From NCBI GenBank assembly GCA_004556965.1, contig SFFE01000013.1:13576-77575 (forward strand): a stretch of 64,000 bases of DNA, written 5' to 3'. The position numbers and the translations under genes are program-made. Below, piece after piece: positions 16,354-25,856 of this stretch; position 1 is the first letter of the stretch; each line of letters begins with the position of its first letter. The stretch is from Clostridiales bacterium. Its GTDB lineage: Bacteria > Bacillota > Clostridia > Oscillospirales > Oscillospiraceae. Under the pieces are notes generated by a model. It was given only the letters and a program-made list of their open reading frames with translations, did no database searches and was not told where the DNA came from.

Positions 16354-18120
16354 CTAAAATGGCCACGATGGGAACCATTTCAAAAAGTACCAGGCGTAAT
16401 TCCGGGACATGGGCAGTCCGGAGAGCGCGGGGTAGTATGCGAGAAACAGCGCGAGACACACCGCCGTGAAGCAGTAGACGCTGCCGAGCTTCCCGCGCCG
16501 GCGCAGCAGGTCGAACACATTGCACAGACCCAGCACCAGAAACACCGTGGCCGGGAAGTAGTGATATTCGAACGTGATGCGCGAGATGAACACCCACGGC
16601 AGCACCTGCGCGAGATAGCCGATCAGGAGAAACAGCGCCCTGCGGTCGCGCTGCCGGACGGCCTGGTACCCCAGCACCGGCAGGGACAGCAGCCCCGCCC
16701 AGCACAGCAGCGGATTCACGAACGCGGCGATGGTGGACACCGTGTTGCCGTCCCCGTACTCCAGATAGTAGAGAATGGGGCGGACATCGAACAGCCACTG
16801 CCACCACGGCGCGGAATACGGGTGCGTGGCCTCCAGCCCGGCGTGGTAGGTGAACATGAACTTCTGGTTTTCCCACACGATGTCAAAATAATCGCGCGTG
16901 AAATACATGCCCGCGCCGCGAAGCCCTGCGGCGGTGGCATAAGGCGTGTAGCTGACGTAGTAGATGCAGCAGGGGAGCGCCACGAAAAATACGAGACAAA
17001 ACCCGATGTTTCCGAGCAGCGCGCGCGTGAACGCGCGGCCTTCGCCCGCCCGCACATCCTCCACGCCGCGGAAGATCCAGTGCAGCAGCCACAGCATGCC
17101 CAGCCCCGCACCCGCGTACAGGCACGTCCACTTGCAGGCGGCGCCGACGCCGAAAAACAGCCCGGACAGCCCCAGATACCGCAGTTTTCCCTCCGTGAAG
17201 TACCGGTACAGGAACAGGTACATCAGCAGAATAAAGAATACGGCGTAGGTGTCGATCGTGGAAATGCGCGTCTGCGTAAAGTGCATAAAGTCGAACGCGA
17301 ACAGCAGCGTGCCGCACACGGCGATGCGGTCGTCGTGAAACAGGCGGCGCAGGAAATCCCACAGCACCGGCAGCATGGCCACGCCGAAAAGCGTGCCCAT
17401 GAAGCGCCAGCCCAGCGGCGTCATGCCGAAGAGCGCGATGCCGAGCGAGAGGATCAGCTTGCCGAGCGGCGGATGCGACACCTCATAGGGCTGCACGCCG
17501 CGCAGATGCTCATACGCGGTGCGCGCGTGATAGATCTCGTCAAAATACGTGCTGTTGCGCCAGTCCGGCGCGTCCGGAACGAGACTCTGCTCGTCCAGCA
17601 GCGCGTCGGCGGCGGAAACATCGATCTTCGTTCCGTCCGCGCGGTAAACGGCCACCTCGCCCAGTTCGGTGCCGCCGTGCGCAGTGATGCGGACATACCG
17701 CGCCGTGAGGTCTGCGTCGTCGTCAAATTCGGCGTACTTCCACTTGAACAGGTCGGCATATTGCTGCGGCATGGTTCCCACGTCGGTATAGGTCTCGCCG
17801 TCGGTCGAGAGGGCGACGGTGTAGTCCCCCGTGCCGAGCCCGGTATAGTAGAAGATCGAGCCGATGGCTTCGGTCTCCGGCAGCATGAGCGTTGCGCTCT
17901 TGCCGCGTTCAAAGACGCAGAACGACTGCGGCGCCGCGGCGCTGCCGAGGTTGCAGAACGCGGCCACGGCGTACACCGCCGTGATCACGAGAATGGGCAA
18001 AACACCGTGCCGCTGCACGCATTGCGGCGGCGGAAGCAGCGCCTCGCGGCGCAGCCCCAAAAACAACAGGATCACAAAGCAGATCGCGGCTGCCGGAAAC
18101 GTATAGCTGATGACAGACAC
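16354..18120 (-). CDS. PMT-type (dolichyl-phosphate-mannose-like) glycosyltransferase with an inserted beta domain
   Basis: A 588-residue polytopic membrane protein of the GT-C fold. The catalytic acidic loop is FDEIYHARTAYEHLRGVQPY followed by SHPPLGKLILSLGIALFG, as in protein O-mannosyltransferases. Unusually, about 130 residues between the second helix and this loop (about 60-190; FYYTGLGTGDYTVALSTDGE, then YVRITAHGGTELGEVAVYR) look like a discoidin/F5-8C-like beta sandwich facing outside. Translation starts at GTG 18120 after AAAGGAGC. Acceptor and donor are unknown; glycosylation of surface proteins or wall polymers with polyprenyl-phosphate sugars is likely. Confidence 0.85.
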   Translation of the reverse strand: MSVISYTFPAAAICFVILLFLGLRREALLPPPQCVQRHGVLPILVITAVYAVAAFCNLGSAAAPQSFCVFERGKSATLMLPETEAIGSIFYYTGLGTGDYTVALSTDGETYTDVGTMPQQYADLFKWKYAEFDDDADLTARYVRITAHGGTELGEVAVYRADGTKIDVSAADALLDEQSLVPDAPDWRNSTYFDEIYHARTAYEHLRGVQPYEVSHPPLGKLILSLGIALFGMTPLGWRFMGTLFGVAMLPVLWDFLRRLFHDDRIAVCGTLLFAFDFMHFTQTRISTIDTYAVFFILLMYLFLYRYFTEGKLRYLGLSGLFFGVGAACKWTCLYAGAGLGMLWLLHWIFRGVEDVRAGEGRAFTRALLGNIGFCLVFFVALPCCIYYVSYTPYATAAGLRGAGMYFTRDYFDIVWENQKFMFTYHAGLEATHPYSAPWWQWLFDVRPILYYLEYGDGNTVSTIAAFVNPLLCWAGLLSLPVLGYQAVRQRDRRALFLLIGYLAQVLPWVFISRITFEYHYFPATVFLVLGLCNVFDLLRRRGKLGSVYCFTAVCLALFLAYYPALSGLPMSRNYAWYFLKWFPSWPF

Positions 18121-18258
18121 GATGCTTTGCTCCTTTCGTTCGGACGGGGATTGCAGTCACGGCGATACCGCGTGCGATACTTTGTTATTATAGTACATCC
18201 GACCCCGCCTTGTCTACCGCGTTGGCGAAAAGTTGCGTGCAAAATCCGGTGCAGCTAC

Positions 18259-18287
18259 TTGACATAATGTCTAAATAAAGCTAAAAT
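18259..18287 (+). promoter_or_regulatory. Sigma-A promoter of rny
   Basis: TTGACA (18259-18264), a 17-base spacer and TAAAAT (18282-18287). The leader to the start codon is about 130 bases in an AT-rich stretch. Confidence 0.8.
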
Positions 18288-18423
18288 AATTTGATAATAT
18301 TTTCTGTAACACGTGGAGAGTTACAATAAATATGAATCATGTCCCGACGGATACGCTTGATGGTCCGTCTTTTCTACTGAAAAATTCAAAAATCTTTAAG
18401 AAATGGAGGAAATGCACCGAACA

Positions 18424-19968
18424 ATGGGAAAAACAATCGCACTCGCGGTGGGGTACATCGTGGTGCTTGTGATTGGCTTTATTCTCGGTATTGTCTACCG
18501 CAAGAAGGTTTCCGAGCGCGAGATTTCCAGCGCGGAAGAGGAAGCCCGGAGAATTATAAATGAGTCCATCAAAAGCGCAGAGAGCAAGAAGCGGGAAGCT
18601 CTGGTGGAAGCAAAAGAGGAAATTCACAAAAGCCGCACAGAGTATGAGCGCGAGGAGAAGACGCGCAGAGCCGAACTGCAAAAGCAGGAACGCCGTCTGC
18701 AGCAGAAGGAAGAATCCCTCGACCGCAAGACCGATTCGCTCGACAAGAAAAACGAAGCACTCGCCCAGAAGATCGCCGCTGTGGACGCACAGCAGGCTGA
18801 AATCCGTTCCATTAAGAAGAGCCAGCTTGAAATGCTGGAGAAAATCTCCGGATATACGGTGGAGGAGGCCAAGACCTACCTGATCGAAAGTCTGGAGTCT
18901 GAAGTTACGCATGAAATGGCCATGAAGGTCAAAGAAGTGGAGGCACAGTTCAAGGACGAAGCGGAGTTGCGCGCGCGGGAGATCATCGCCACGGCCATCC
19001 AGCGCTGCGCCGCCGACCACGCCAGCGAGGTGACGGTGTCCGTCGTGCCGCTGCCGAACGATGAGATGAAGGGGCGCATCATCGGCCGCGAGGGGCGCAA
19101 CATCCGCGCCATCGAAACGCTCACCGGCTGCGACCTCATCATCGACGATACGCCGGAGGCCATTACCCTCTCCAGCTTCGATCCCGTCCGCCGCGAGGTG
19201 GCGCGCATCGCGCTGGAAAAGCTCATTCAGGACGGCCGCATCCATCCCGCCCGCATCGAAGAGATGGTCGCCAAGGCGCAGAAGGAGGTCAACGCCACCA
19301 TCAAGGCGGAGGGCGAGCGCGCCGTATTTGAAACGAACATCCACGGGCTGCATCCCGAACTCATCAAACTGCTTGGCCGCATGAAATACCGCACCAGCTA
19401 CGGGCAGAACGTGCTCAACCACTCCATCGAGGTGGCGCACATCTCCGGCCTGCTGGCTGCCGAGCTGGGCGTCGATGTGGCAACCGCCAAGCGCGCAGGT
19501 CTTCTCCACGACCTCGGCAAGGCGATCGACCATGAGGTCGAGGGCAGCCATGTGACCATCGGCGTCAACATTGCGCGCAAGTACAAGGAGTCCGAAGAGG
19601 TGCTCCATGCCATCGAAGCGCACCACGGCGATGTGGAGCCGCACACGGTCATCGCCTGCATCGTGCAGGCGGCGGACACGATCTCCGCCGCGCGCCCCGG
19701 CGCGAGACGCGAGAACATCGAAAACTACGTCAAACGTCTGGAAAAGCTGGAGGAGGTCACAAAGAGCTTCCCCGGTATCGCCAATTGCTATGCCATTCAG
19801 GCCGGCCGCGAGATCCGCATTATGGTCAAGCCGGAGGAGGTCTCCGAGGATCAGATGGTGCTGCTCGCACGCGACATCGCCAAGAAGATCGAAGACGAGC
19901 TGACCTATCCCGGTCAGATCAAGGTCCATCTCCTGCGCGAGACAAAGGCCGTCGATTACGCGAAGTAA
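18424..19968 (+). CDS. rny: Ribonuclease Y
   Basis: A 514-residue membrane-anchored endoribonuclease that starts mRNA decay in Firmicutes. Order: transmembrane helix at residues about 4-24 (VGYIVVLVIGFILGIVY), a long charged coiled coil to about 165, a KH domain around GRIIGREGRNIRAIETLTG, then an HD domain with HSIEVAHISGLLAAELG and RAGLLHDLGKAIDHE, the metal-binding His-Asp pair. The start is uncertain: ATG 18424 matches other RNase Y N-termini but its GGAGG is 14 bases upstream; in-frame ATGs at 18403 and 18412 overlap that ribosome site. Confidence 0.95.
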   Translation: MGKTIALAVGYIVVLVIGFILGIVYRKKVSEREISSAEEEARRIINESIKSAESKKREALVEAKEEIHKSRTEYEREEKTRRAELQKQERRLQQKEESLDRKTDSLDKKNEALAQKIAAVDAQQAEIRSIKKSQLEMLEKISGYTVEEAKTYLIESLESEVTHEMAMKVKEVEAQFKDEAELRAREIIATAIQRCAADHASEVTVSVVPLPNDEMKGRIIGREGRNIRAIETLTGCDLIIDDTPEAITLSSFDPVRREVARIALEKLIQDGRIHPARIEEMVAKAQKEVNATIKAEGERAVFETNIHGLHPELIKLLGRMKYRTSYGQNVLNHSIEVAHISGLLAAELGVDVATAKRAGLLHDLGKAIDHEVEGSHVTIGVNIARKYKESEEVLHAIEAHHGDVEPHTVIACIVQAADTISAARPGARRENIENYVKRLEKLEEVTKSFPGIANCYAIQAGREIRIMVKPEEVSEDQMVLLARDIAKKIEDELTYPGQIKVHLLRETKAVDYAK

Positions 19969-19987
19969 ACCGCACAAAACCAAAACC

Positions 19988-20032
19988 AAAACCGCGTCCC
20001 CTGCGTCGAACGGGCAGGGAACGCGGTTTTCC
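19988..20032 (+). terminator. Terminator after rny
   Basis: AAAACCGCGT... pairs with ...ACGCGGTTTT in a 16-bp stem with one mismatch (19988-20003 with 20015-20030), ending in Ts. Confidence 0.8.
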
Positions 20033-20154
20033 GTTTGCGATTTTTCTGCATGTCATCCGCCTTGACGGGATTTCTAAAGGCGGCTCCAGCATCAAACGCC
20101 TTGAAACACGCTGGGAAAGAAACCGATGAATGTATACCTGAGAGGGTTTGGTAT

Positions 20155-20261
20155 CCAAAACCGAAACCGATGTTTCGGTTTTGGAAGGAAGAAGGCGGGA
20201 GCGAATATGAAGACGGCACGCTTGCGCGGCGGCGGAATGAAGTGAGCGTCTTCTGACGCCG
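20155..20261. repeat. Dispersed 3'-end repeat, copy A
   Basis: A perfect 13-bp hairpin (20155-20167 with 20172-20184, loop CGAT, core CCGAAAC/GTTTCGG) is followed by GGAAGGAAGAA, a variable part with GCGGAATGAAGTG, and TTCTGACGC just before the stop codon of the minus-strand gene. Copies with the same order lie at 40033-40100 and 50815-50969, each at the 3' end of a convergent gene. The stretch 19969-20261 has no gene. Confidence 0.6.
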
Positions 20262-22934
20262 TTACGCGCTGAGCGAGCCGAGCAGGCCGAGCAGCTCGTC
20301 GAGATCGCGGTAGTTCCCGGCGGGGACGAGGTCCGGCGCGGAGACATAGGCCTGACCGGGCGTCACGTCGGCGTGGAGCGTGACCGTATCGACGGCGGTG
20401 TCCAGCACGATGTGCTCCGGCGTGAGCGCCAGATACAGCGGTTCCGCAGCGATGTTTGCCGTGATGAGAAGCTGTCCGGATTCGTACCGGAACGAGGAGA
20501 TTGCGCCGACGATTTCGGCGAAGGACAGATGCTCGAAGAAGTATTCATACGCATCGATCGTGTCCTCGACCGTCTGGCGGTCGATGCCCGGCACGAAGGC
20601 GAGCACGGTGTACAGCGTCTGACGGAGATTGTCGGTCGAGCAGCGCACCTGAATGCGGCCGCAGGAGATGTAAACCTCGTCCTGATACAGCGTGGCGGTC
20701 AGGTCGCGGCCCATGACGCTCGAAACCGCGCGCGCCGCCACCGGCGTGCCGAACGAGAGCACCACATCCGCGTGCAGCGGATAACCGTTGATCGTCAGCT
20801 CCGCATCGAGGTCCATGCCCTGCGCGCCGACGTAGCGCTCCAGCGTGCCGCAGAAGGGCATCAGGTCGGCCAGACGCACATAGTCGCTGCCGCTGGGCAC
20901 GATCTCCGGCGCGGTTTGGTAGGTCTGGAGCAGACGCACGGCGATGCGCATGCTGCCGTCGTCCACGGCGACGGAATTGCTGGTCAGCGCGGCGTTGACC
21001 GTGTTTCCGCCGATTGCGAGCGTGGCGGAGAGCGTGCTGCCCGACCACGAGAGCGCGCGGATGCTGTCGATCGCCGACTGTGGCGTGATGTTCTGGAAGA
21101 ACTGCGCGTAGGTCGCGGCGACCGCGTCGGGGCTGCCCTGTGCGCCGGTCAGCTCCATGACCTTGGCGACCATCTGGCGGATATCGTCCATCGTGCCGCT
21201 CAGATGGATGGCGCCGGCGGAGACGTAGAGCGTATTTCCGACGTATTGCGCGGAGAGATCCACGCCGTCCACGGTGGTGGTCACGCCGGCGGCAAGGCCG
21301 CTGTCTGTGCGGCTGAGCGTCGCCCGGCCGGAGAGTGAGACGCCGTAGCCGGAGAAGTCCACGTCAAAGAGGTAGCCGCGGGCATTGACCACGTCGATGA
21401 TCGGGCTGACGAGGCTGAGCGCGCCGGTCAGATCGGTATAGCCGGAGAGCGATTCGGTCTGGAAGCCACTGCCGGGCACGGCGGTGACGGCGCAGGACAG
21501 ACCGCCCAGATTCAGGCGGAGGTTCGCGCGCACGAGACGCAGCGCGTCGGGATTTTTCAGCGAGATCGTGCCGGAGATCATGCTGTCGGAGAGCGTCACG
21601 ACCATGCCGCCCGACGTCTCCTGGATGGAAACGCTGTTCATGAGCCGGCTGATCGTGCTCTGGTCGAGGGAGATGTCCGGGATCTGAACGCCCAGCGTCC
21701 CGGCGACGAGCCGCGCGGCGTCCAGCGTATCGCTCGCGGCGAGCACGATCTTCTGGCTCCCGGCGTGCAGGTACAGCCGGTTGCCAGCGTAGGCCGCGAA
21801 CAGGTTTACGCCCTCAATCGTGCCGCGCGCCTGGAAGGCGTTTGCGGCCAGATCGACGTGCACGTCCAGCGTGTAGCTTTTCCCGTTTGCCGACACTGTG
21901 ACACGGTAGTCCGGCGTGCGCAGGAAGAAGTCCTGAATGATCTTCTGCGTGTCCTCGGCCTCGTTGAGCTTGCCGAGGTTATTCGGGTCGTACTCGGTCT
22001 CCAGATACTTCTGGAACGCGGCCTGATCGTCCGTGACCGCGCCGAAGTCGGAAAAAACCTCCGTCAGCGTGCCGGTGCAGTTCGGGCTGCCGATGCCCGG
22101 CATGACGATGTCGTAGTTTTCGACGGTGTCCATCTGCAGGATGCGCCACTCGCTGTCGATCGTCCAGACCATATGGACCGAGTGGAAGATCGGATTCTTG
22201 GACGCGCCGCCGTAGGTGCGCACCTGCCGCTTGTAGTAAACGCTCGCGCCCTCCGGCTCCAGGTCGAAGGTGATGGCGTAGGTGCCGTCGCCGGTTTCCT
22301 CCATGACGGCGTTCTGCACCGTGTCCTGCGACACGACGTAGTTCGTGAGATTGCGCGGGTCCTGCCCGTAGGCGGCCTCGTAGTCCTCCTGCGAGATGGC
22401 GATAATGTCGTCAGACCACTGGGTGTGCTCAGCGTTCACGGACGCGGCGTAGCGCACGAGGATCGCACCGTCCTTGAAATATTTCTGCTCGCCCATGTTT
22501 TTCAGCAGGCTGGTGCTGACTGCTTCGGTAAACACGCTGTCCGCCGTCACAACGCGCTCGTTGTGTACCTGCTGCGTGTAGTCGATGAAGCCGACCTTGG
22601 CCTTGGCCGTGCCGGTCGTGACGGAGCGATAGGTGGTCTGCTGCATTACGCCCATGCAGATGTAGAGATTATCCTCCGCCGTCTGACCGGAGGGGTCGCC
22701 GTCCGGCCGGGCGAGCAGATTGCTCTCGCCGCCGGCGGTGTCGTCCTCCTCGCCGCCGCCGAGCAGCCCCGGCAGGATCAGCGTCGCCGCGAGCGCCAGC
22801 GCGAGCACGGCGGCGCACAGCATGTAGAGGCGCTTGCGGCGGGGATGCTTTTTGGCTGTGGCTGTGCCCGATGCGGCAGAAGCCGCGCGGTCCTCCGGCG
22901 GCGCGGCGTGGGTTTCGGATTCCGTTTGATGCAT
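20262..22934 (-). CDS. Large membrane-anchored extracellular protein of unknown function
   Basis: An 890-residue protein: about 34 residues of basic cytoplasmic N-terminus, one transmembrane segment (about 36-57, LYMLCAAVLALALAATLILP), then an extracellular part of about 830 residues. It contains several similar beta units with an edge motif: NRLYLHAGSQKI, NTLYVSAGAIHL and DEVYISCGRIQV, each preceded by a V/R-D-L/V-x-A-x-Y-like strand, reminiscent of lipoprotein-carrier (LolA-like) beta sheets. No catalytic motif was recognised. A TATAAT box at 22996-22991 on the reverse strand and AAAGGAAGG before the ATG support expression. The function is unknown. Confidence 0.75.
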   Translation of the reverse strand: MHQTESETHAAPPEDRAASAASGTATAKKHPRRKRLYMLCAAVLALALAATLILPGLLGGGEEDDTAGGESNLLARPDGDPSGQTAEDNLYICMGVMQQTTYRSVTTGTAKAKVGFIDYTQQVHNERVVTADSVFTEAVSTSLLKNMGEQKYFKDGAILVRYAASVNAEHTQWSDDIIAISQEDYEAAYGQDPRNLTNYVVSQDTVQNAVMEETGDGTYAITFDLEPEGASVYYKRQVRTYGGASKNPIFHSVHMVWTIDSEWRILQMDTVENYDIVMPGIGSPNCTGTLTEVFSDFGAVTDDQAAFQKYLETEYDPNNLGKLNEAEDTQKIIQDFFLRTPDYRVTVSANGKSYTLDVHVDLAANAFQARGTIEGVNLFAAYAGNRLYLHAGSQKIVLAASDTLDAARLVAGTLGVQIPDISLDQSTISRLMNSVSIQETSGGMVVTLSDSMISGTISLKNPDALRLVRANLRLNLGGLSCAVTAVPGSGFQTESLSGYTDLTGALSLVSPIIDVVNARGYLFDVDFSGYGVSLSGRATLSRTDSGLAAGVTTTVDGVDLSAQYVGNTLYVSAGAIHLSGTMDDIRQMVAKVMELTGAQGSPDAVAATYAQFFQNITPQSAIDSIRALSWSGSTLSATLAIGGNTVNAALTSNSVAVDDGSMRIAVRLLQTYQTAPEIVPSGSDYVRLADLMPFCGTLERYVGAQGMDLDAELTINGYPLHADVVLSFGTPVAARAVSSVMGRDLTATLYQDEVYISCGRIQVRCSTDNLRQTLYTVLAFVPGIDRQTVEDTIDAYEYFFEHLSFAEIVGAISSFRYESGQLLITANIAAEPLYLALTPEHIVLDTAVDTVTLHADVTPGQAYVSAPDLVPAGNYRDLDELLGLLGSLSA

Positions 22935-23092
22935 GTCGTTCCTTCCTTTGCGGCGCTCCGGTTCGGAAGCGCCCGGTTCTGAATGACGACATTATAATAT
23001 ATGTCCCGCAAAATGGAACACTCCGCCCGGTCGAGCGGTAGAATCGTTGGGAGAGGAGCATTCTCCTAACGGTAGAACGACAAAATCAGGAA

Positions 23093-23160
23093 AAATAAAG
23101 ACGCTGCCGTGGCTTGCAGACGCCGAAAATGAGACGTCTGGCATCAGCACGGCAGCGTTA
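23093..23160 (-). terminator. Terminator overlapping the 3' end of the kinase remnant
   Basis: On the reverse strand ACGCTGCCGTG and CACGGCAGCGT enclose a second inner stem (CAGACG/CGTCTG) and are followed by TTTATTTTT. The left arm is inside the kinase coding end. Confidence 0.7.
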
Positions 23161-24163
23161 CTGTAATCAGCAGGGAGCGCCCATCCTGAGAAGAAGCGGC
23201 GATTTTTCCTTTGTGTGCCGTGACGATGGCCTCGGCAATGGAGAGACCGATCCCATAACCGCCGGTATTGGAATTTCGGGATGGATCGGCGCGGTAAAAC
23301 CGGTCGAACATGTGCTCCAGATTCTCCTGCGAAATGGAGTCGGCTGAGTTGAAGACGCAGAGCCGGATCGTCCGCGCCTGCCGCTCCAGCGACAGGGAAA
23401 CGGTTCCCTCTGCGCCGCAATATTTCAACGCATTGTCCAAAAGAATGGAGAGCAGCTGGCGGATTGCCCTTTCATCCCCATGCAGCGAGAGCATCGGCTG
23501 GATCCGGGTGGTAAAGGTCTTGTTTTGGGTCTTGGCCAGCGTCTGGAACGACTGCGCGGTCTCCCCGACCACATCGGACACCGGAAAATCGATCATCTGG
23601 AACTGGTTTTGATCCTCATCCATCCGGGACAGGCAGATCAGACTGTCGGTCAGCTCGGTCAGACGGCTGGTCTGCTTCTGGATGTCCTGAAGCCACTCGT
23701 TTGTTCCCAAATCCATTTCCAGCACATCCACGTCTGCATCAATGATTGCAAGCGGGGTTTTGATCTCATGCCCGGCGTCCGTGATGAAGCGCCGCTGCTT
23801 TTCATAGCTCTCGGAGACAGGCTTGATGATTCGTCTGGAGAGCAGCAGGATCAGGCAAAGGACTGCCAGCAGGCCAAGCAGGGAGATCCCGCAGCTCGTA
23901 AGCAAGAACGAGCGGAGGGTGGAGAGACTTCTTCCGCAATCGAGGAAAATCACCCGGATTCCCATACTGGTGGTTTGCTTGTGATAACGGTAATCCCCAA
24001 CAAATCCCTTCTGCCGGCTGCTTTTCAGAACGCTTTGGGCATATTCGAGCGCGGCTGCCGTATCCACAGCGGCGATCTTTCCGGTATCCGCCGTGATGAC
24101 ATTGCCGGAGGCGTCCAGCAAAACGGAAAAGTATCGGGATTCATAAGGCGTTTCCGGCGATAA
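23144..24163 (-). pseudogene. Sensor histidine kinase lacking its N-terminus
   Basis: About 335 codons of a membrane sensor kinase remain: a partial extracellular region, one transmembrane helix at about 72-96 (counted from the first internal Met at 24121), phospho-acceptor H118 in ITDAGHEIKTPLAIIDADVD, an N-box near LLDNALKY and a G-box GGYGIGLSIAEAI. Upstream of that Met the frame stays open and still shows family-like sequence (LSPETPYESRYFSV) up to about 24163, then hits TAG at 24169-24167. The first helix, most of the sensor region and the start codon are missing, as is any cognate response regulator. It meets a likewise truncated gene at the same point. Confidence 0.8.
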
Positions 24164-25122
24164 CGGCTAAGCTGCACCTCGTGCTGGACGGCGCGGACAT
24201 TCATTCCGAAACCTCCGCCGCGATCTACGTCCGGCAGGCTGACAAGGTCTTTCTCACGATGGCTACGGGCTCGGTCAATACCCTCTCCAACGGCGGGACG
24301 TTTACCGCCATCGATGAAAACAATATCGATGCTGTGGTCTTCTCCAAGGAGGATCTGACGCTCAACGGCAACGGAACTATGAGCGTTGAGTCGCCTGCCG
24401 GCCACGGCGTTGTCTCCAAGGACGACCTCGTGTTCACCAGCGGAACGTATGAGATCACAGCATCCAGCCACGGCCTTTCTGGGAAGGACAGCGTGCGCAT
24501 TGCGGCGGGCAGCTTCACCATTGTCTCCGGCAAGGACGGCATCCATGCGGAGAACGCGGACGACAGCGAGCTGGGGTTTCTCTACATTGCGGGCGGTGTT
24601 TTGCAGATCGACGCTTCCGGCGACGGCATCGACTCCAACGGCAGTTTGACTGTTTCCGGCGGGGAGACCTATGTATCCGGTCCGACGAACGGCGGCAACG
24701 GCGCGCTGGACTACGCCTCCGACGCCGTGATCACCGGCGGCATTTTCGTTGCAGCAGGCTCATCTCAGATGGCCCAGAATTTCGGCTCCGCTTCCACGCA
24801 GGGCGCCATGATGGTGTCTGTGGGCAGCCAGCAGGCGGGCAGTACCGTCGAACTGACTGACAGCACAGGACAGCCGCTCTTATCCTGGACGGCGGAAAAG
24901 GCGTTTGACTCCGTTCTGCTCAGTTGTCCGGAGATCGTTCAGGGCGCAGCCTATACTTTGACTGTGGGCGGTTTCGCCACGCAGATCAGCATGGACAGCC
25001 TGATTTATGGCACAAACATCGGCATGGGCGGTATGGGCGCGGCCGATGGCCGAGGCGGCATGGGTGACCGAGGCGACATCGGCGGCAAAACCGGCATGGG
25101 CGGTCCGGGAAACCGACCGTAA
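24163..25122 (+). pseudogene. Cthe_2159-type carbohydrate-binding domain protein lacking its 5' part
   Basis: About 320 codons of a right-handed beta-helix carbohydrate-binding protein (DUF4353/Cthe_2159 type): repeated turns such as DLTLNGNGTMSVESPAGHGV, DLVFTSGTYEIT and DGIDSNGSLTVSGGETYVSG, ending in a Gly/Met-rich tail (GMGGMGAADGRGGMGDRGD). Family-like sequence begins abruptly at TAKLHLVLDGADIH (24163 on). No signal peptide, start codon with ribosome site, or promoter precedes it; the apparent GTG start at 24181 is mid-domain. Intact relatives are secreted and longer. The missing 5' end coincides with the missing 5' end of the kinase on the other strand. Confidence 0.8.
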
Positions 25123-25147
25123 TGTGACAACACGAGCACTCTACGGC

Positions 25148-25175
25148 TTGCGCGATGCGGGAATTGTGGTATAAT
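25148..25175 (+). promoter_or_regulatory. Promoter placed for a leaderless transcript
   Basis: TTGCGC (25148-25153), a 16-base spacer and a perfect TATAAT (25170-25175). The start codon of the next gene is at 25183, only seven bases after the -10 box, so transcription should begin at or next to the ATG. Confidence 0.6.
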
Positions 25176-25182
25176 CGGAAGC

Positions 25183-25794
25183 ATGGAACATAGTATGGAT
25201 GCGACAAGAAAAGCCCTGGCCGCCAACCTGGCCGAGCTGAGAAAATCGGAAAACCTGACACAGGCGGAATTTGCCGCGCGGCTGAACTATTCCGACAAGG
25301 CGGTGTCCAAATGGGAGCGGGGCGACTCGCTGCCGGATGTAGTGATGCTCAAAACGATCGCGGATATGTATCACCTGCGTGTGGACGATCTGCTGACGGA
25401 AAACGGCGTGCAGGACGCTGCCGGGACCGAGTGGCACGACGAGCAGGTGAAGCAGAAGGTGCTGGTCGTCGCGCTGTGGGTGTCCATTGCCTGGATCGTG
25501 GCGGCGCTCGTATTTTTCTACTCGCAGTACACTGCGGGAAAGATGCTCTGGATGGCGTTCGTCTGGGCGGTGCCGGCGTCCTTTCTCATCATCGTTTGGT
25601 TTGTTCTGCGCTGGGGGGAACGCAGGCTGCTGTGCGCGGCTGCGTCCGGGCTGGTCTGGTCGATTCTGATCAGTTGCTACTTTCAGTATTTCAAATATAA
25701 CTTCTGGATGATCTTTTTCGTTGGGATCCCGGTGCAGATCGCACTGATTATCGGCTCGAAGATCCGGGAGTATCCGCACCGCCGCTGGCGGTAA
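25183..25794 (+). CDS. XRE-family regulator with four-helix membrane domain
   Basis: A 203-residue protein. Residues about 10-65 are a Cro/C1-type helix-turn-helix (LTQAEFAARLNYSDKAVSKW, ERGDSLPDVVMLKTIAD). Residues about 88-195 form four hydrophobic helices, so the DNA-binding domain is held at the membrane. Such proteins are common in Clostridia and may sense envelope state. No ribosome site precedes ATG 25183 or the next Met at 25195, and the perfect TATAAT ends eight bases before the ATG, pointing to a leaderless message. It stands alone; its targets are unknown. Confidence 0.85.
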   Translation: MEHSMDATRKALAANLAELRKSENLTQAEFAARLNYSDKAVSKWERGDSLPDVVMLKTIADMYHLRVDDLLTENGVQDAAGTEWHDEQVKQKVLVVALWVSIAWIVAALVFFYSQYTAGKMLWMAFVWAVPASFLIIVWFVLRWGERRLLCAAASGLVWSILISCYFQYFKYNFWMIFFVGIPVQIALIIGSKIREYPHRRWR

Positions 25795-25800
25795 CCGCAG

Positions 25801-25840
25801 AGGAAAAAAGAAAACATCCCCGGCCATCGGCTGGGGATGT
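25801..25840. terminator. Terminator between convergent genes
   Basis: ACATCCCCGGCC-ATC-GGCTGGGGATGT (one mismatch) with an A-rich left flank, so the T-tract serves mainly the minus-strand deacetylase gene. Confidence 0.75.
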
Positions 25841-25856
25841 TCTGCTATCCGTAGGG

